This document shows, one piece after another, positions 43,092-43,560 of a stretch of DNA of 43,560 bases. The notes beneath the pieces were generated by a model. It did no database searches. It was not told where the DNA came from and was given only the letters and a program-made list of their open reading frames with translations. Location: positions 1 to 43,560 of the forward strand of contig UQCD01000019.1 in assembly GCA_900539455.1 (NCBI GenBank), given 5' to 3'. A program made the position numbers and the translations under genes. Within the stretch, counting starts at the first letter, position 1. Every line of letters begins with the position of its first letter. The DNA comes from an uncultured Eubacteriales bacterium. GTDB lineage: Bacteria > Bacillota > Clostridia > Lachnospirales > Lachnospiraceae.

Positions 43092-43419
43092 ATGAATACA
43101 ATAGAAGATATAATCTAATGGACTAGCAGTAAGATATGCAGGTCTTATTGGATATTCTGCAGGCGTTAAATTAGCTATATATTTTATGGTTGAAAATTTA
43201 GGTGATAAAAGTAACAGAAGGTATTGCTTTATCAATGCTGGAGTGAAATTTTTCAATAATAGTGATGATTTAATTATTGGTACAAATAATTCTAACAGGT
43301 TATATGGAGGGGCAGGAAACGATGTAATAAATGAAATGTTAGGAAATATTGTTACTAGCACACAAATATTAATTACAAGGATAATATGCCACAAATATTT
43401 GTTATGGGAAATATATTGA
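43092..43419 (+). pseudogene. Frameshifted, truncated RTX-type calcium-binding protein
   Basis: It starts ATG directly after the third paralogue (MNTIEDI), then hits a stop. In a shifted frame it continues from about 43119 as NGLAVRYAGLIGYSAGVKLA, then ...GDKSNRRYCFINAGVKFFN, followed by an RTX nonapeptide NRLYGGAGNDVIN, and ends at 43419. The copies of MNTIED after paralogues 1 and 2 run ...DMNG then stop, so the same gene start persists there without its body. RTX repeats bind calcium in proteins exported to the cell exterior. The intact parent gene is not in the window. The break is visible directly; the original function is unknown. Confidence 0.75.
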
Positions 43420-43460
43420 AAAATAATAAAAAGAAAAATAGAGGAAATTTTATACAAAAA

Positions 43461-43504
43461 TGTCGAGAAAAAGTATTTACAATATTTACCAAATAATATA
43501 CAAT
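43461..43504 (+). promoter_or_regulatory. Second copy of the Spo0A-box-like promoter
   Basis: TGTCGA (43461-43466), -35 TTTACA (43476-43481), 17-nt spacer and -10 TACAAT (43499-43504), matching the block at 41340. Confidence 0.65.
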
Positions 43505-43539
43505 AAAAGAAGAATATTTTTAAATTTTATATGTTATAA

Positions 43540-43560
43540 CAAAGGCAAACCTATAGTGAT
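43540..43560 (+). ncRNA. Second c-di-GMP-I riboswitch, cut by the window edge
   Basis: The last bases CAAAGGCAAACCTATAGTGA and T are identical to the start of the riboswitch at 41421. The preceding 35 nt of leader also match exactly. The rest lies outside the window. Confidence 0.8.

Larger units (their letters stand above)
41718..43110 (+). repeat. Tandem gene-plus-spacer repeat, period about 480 bp, three copies
   Basis: The starts at 41734, 42215 and 42693 are 481 and 478 bp apart. Each gene is followed by GATGAATACAATAGAAGATA. The 42.1-42.3 kb and 42.6-42.8 kb segments are nearly identical over more than 120 bp, including the spacer. Copies 2 and 3 are the most recent duplication. Confidence 0.93.

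Overview
The window reads as chromosome of a low-GC, spore-forming Clostridia member, most likely Lachnospiraceae. The basis is the AT-rich coding sequence with strong Shine-Dalgarno sites, a clostridial-type glutamate dehydrogenase, AddAB, a meso-diaminopimelate-type MurE with DapA/B/F, an alpha/beta-type small acid-soluble spore protein, a LysM-GH18 spore hydrolase beside a Csp-like subtilase, and the lysine- and c-di-GMP-responsive riboswitches. The family assignment is inference; no rRNA or tRNA gene is present.

Layout. 1-5.8 kb: a small XRE regulator, typA (minus strand), a Lys/Ala-rich tailed protein divergent from typA, a PAP2 phosphatase and gdhA. 5.8-10.3 kb: a compact six-gene locus (secreted protein, anchored protein, two FtsX-like permeases, LolD-type ATPase, second anchored protein) that looks like an undescribed ABC transporter/secreted-protein system. 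10.4-16.8 kb: a two-OB-fold SSB, a lysine riboswitch controlling dapA-dapB, an Asn-rich lipoprotein, a signal-less amidase, nadE and a small membrane protein. 16.9-25.3 kb: addB-addA and an LD-carboxypeptidase. 25.3-34.7 kb: a short SASP gene and an anchored GH25 lysozyme (both minus), then malQ, a patatin, dapF, murE and asnB. 34.7-35.3 kb: a 258-bp tandem repeat carrying a very long hairpin. 35.3-41.2 kb: the LysM-GH18 protein, the subtilase and a 907-residue ATPase-permease fusion.

41.3 kb to the end is the most unusual part. A promoter with a Spo0A-box-like site and a c-di-GMP-I riboswitch with its terminator precede three tandem copies of an unrecognised ~132-residue protein. These are followed by a frameshifted fragment carrying an RTX calcium-binding nonapeptide. 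The same promoter and riboswitch then begin again at the window edge, so the region looks like one unit of a larger c-di-GMP-controlled array.

Functional links: DapA, DapB, DapF and MurE supply and use meso-diaminopimelate for peptidoglycan, with lysine feedback through the riboswitch. The amidase, GH25, LD-carboxypeptidase and GH18 proteins remodel or degrade the wall. The GH18 and Csp-like genes plus the SASP point to spore biology.
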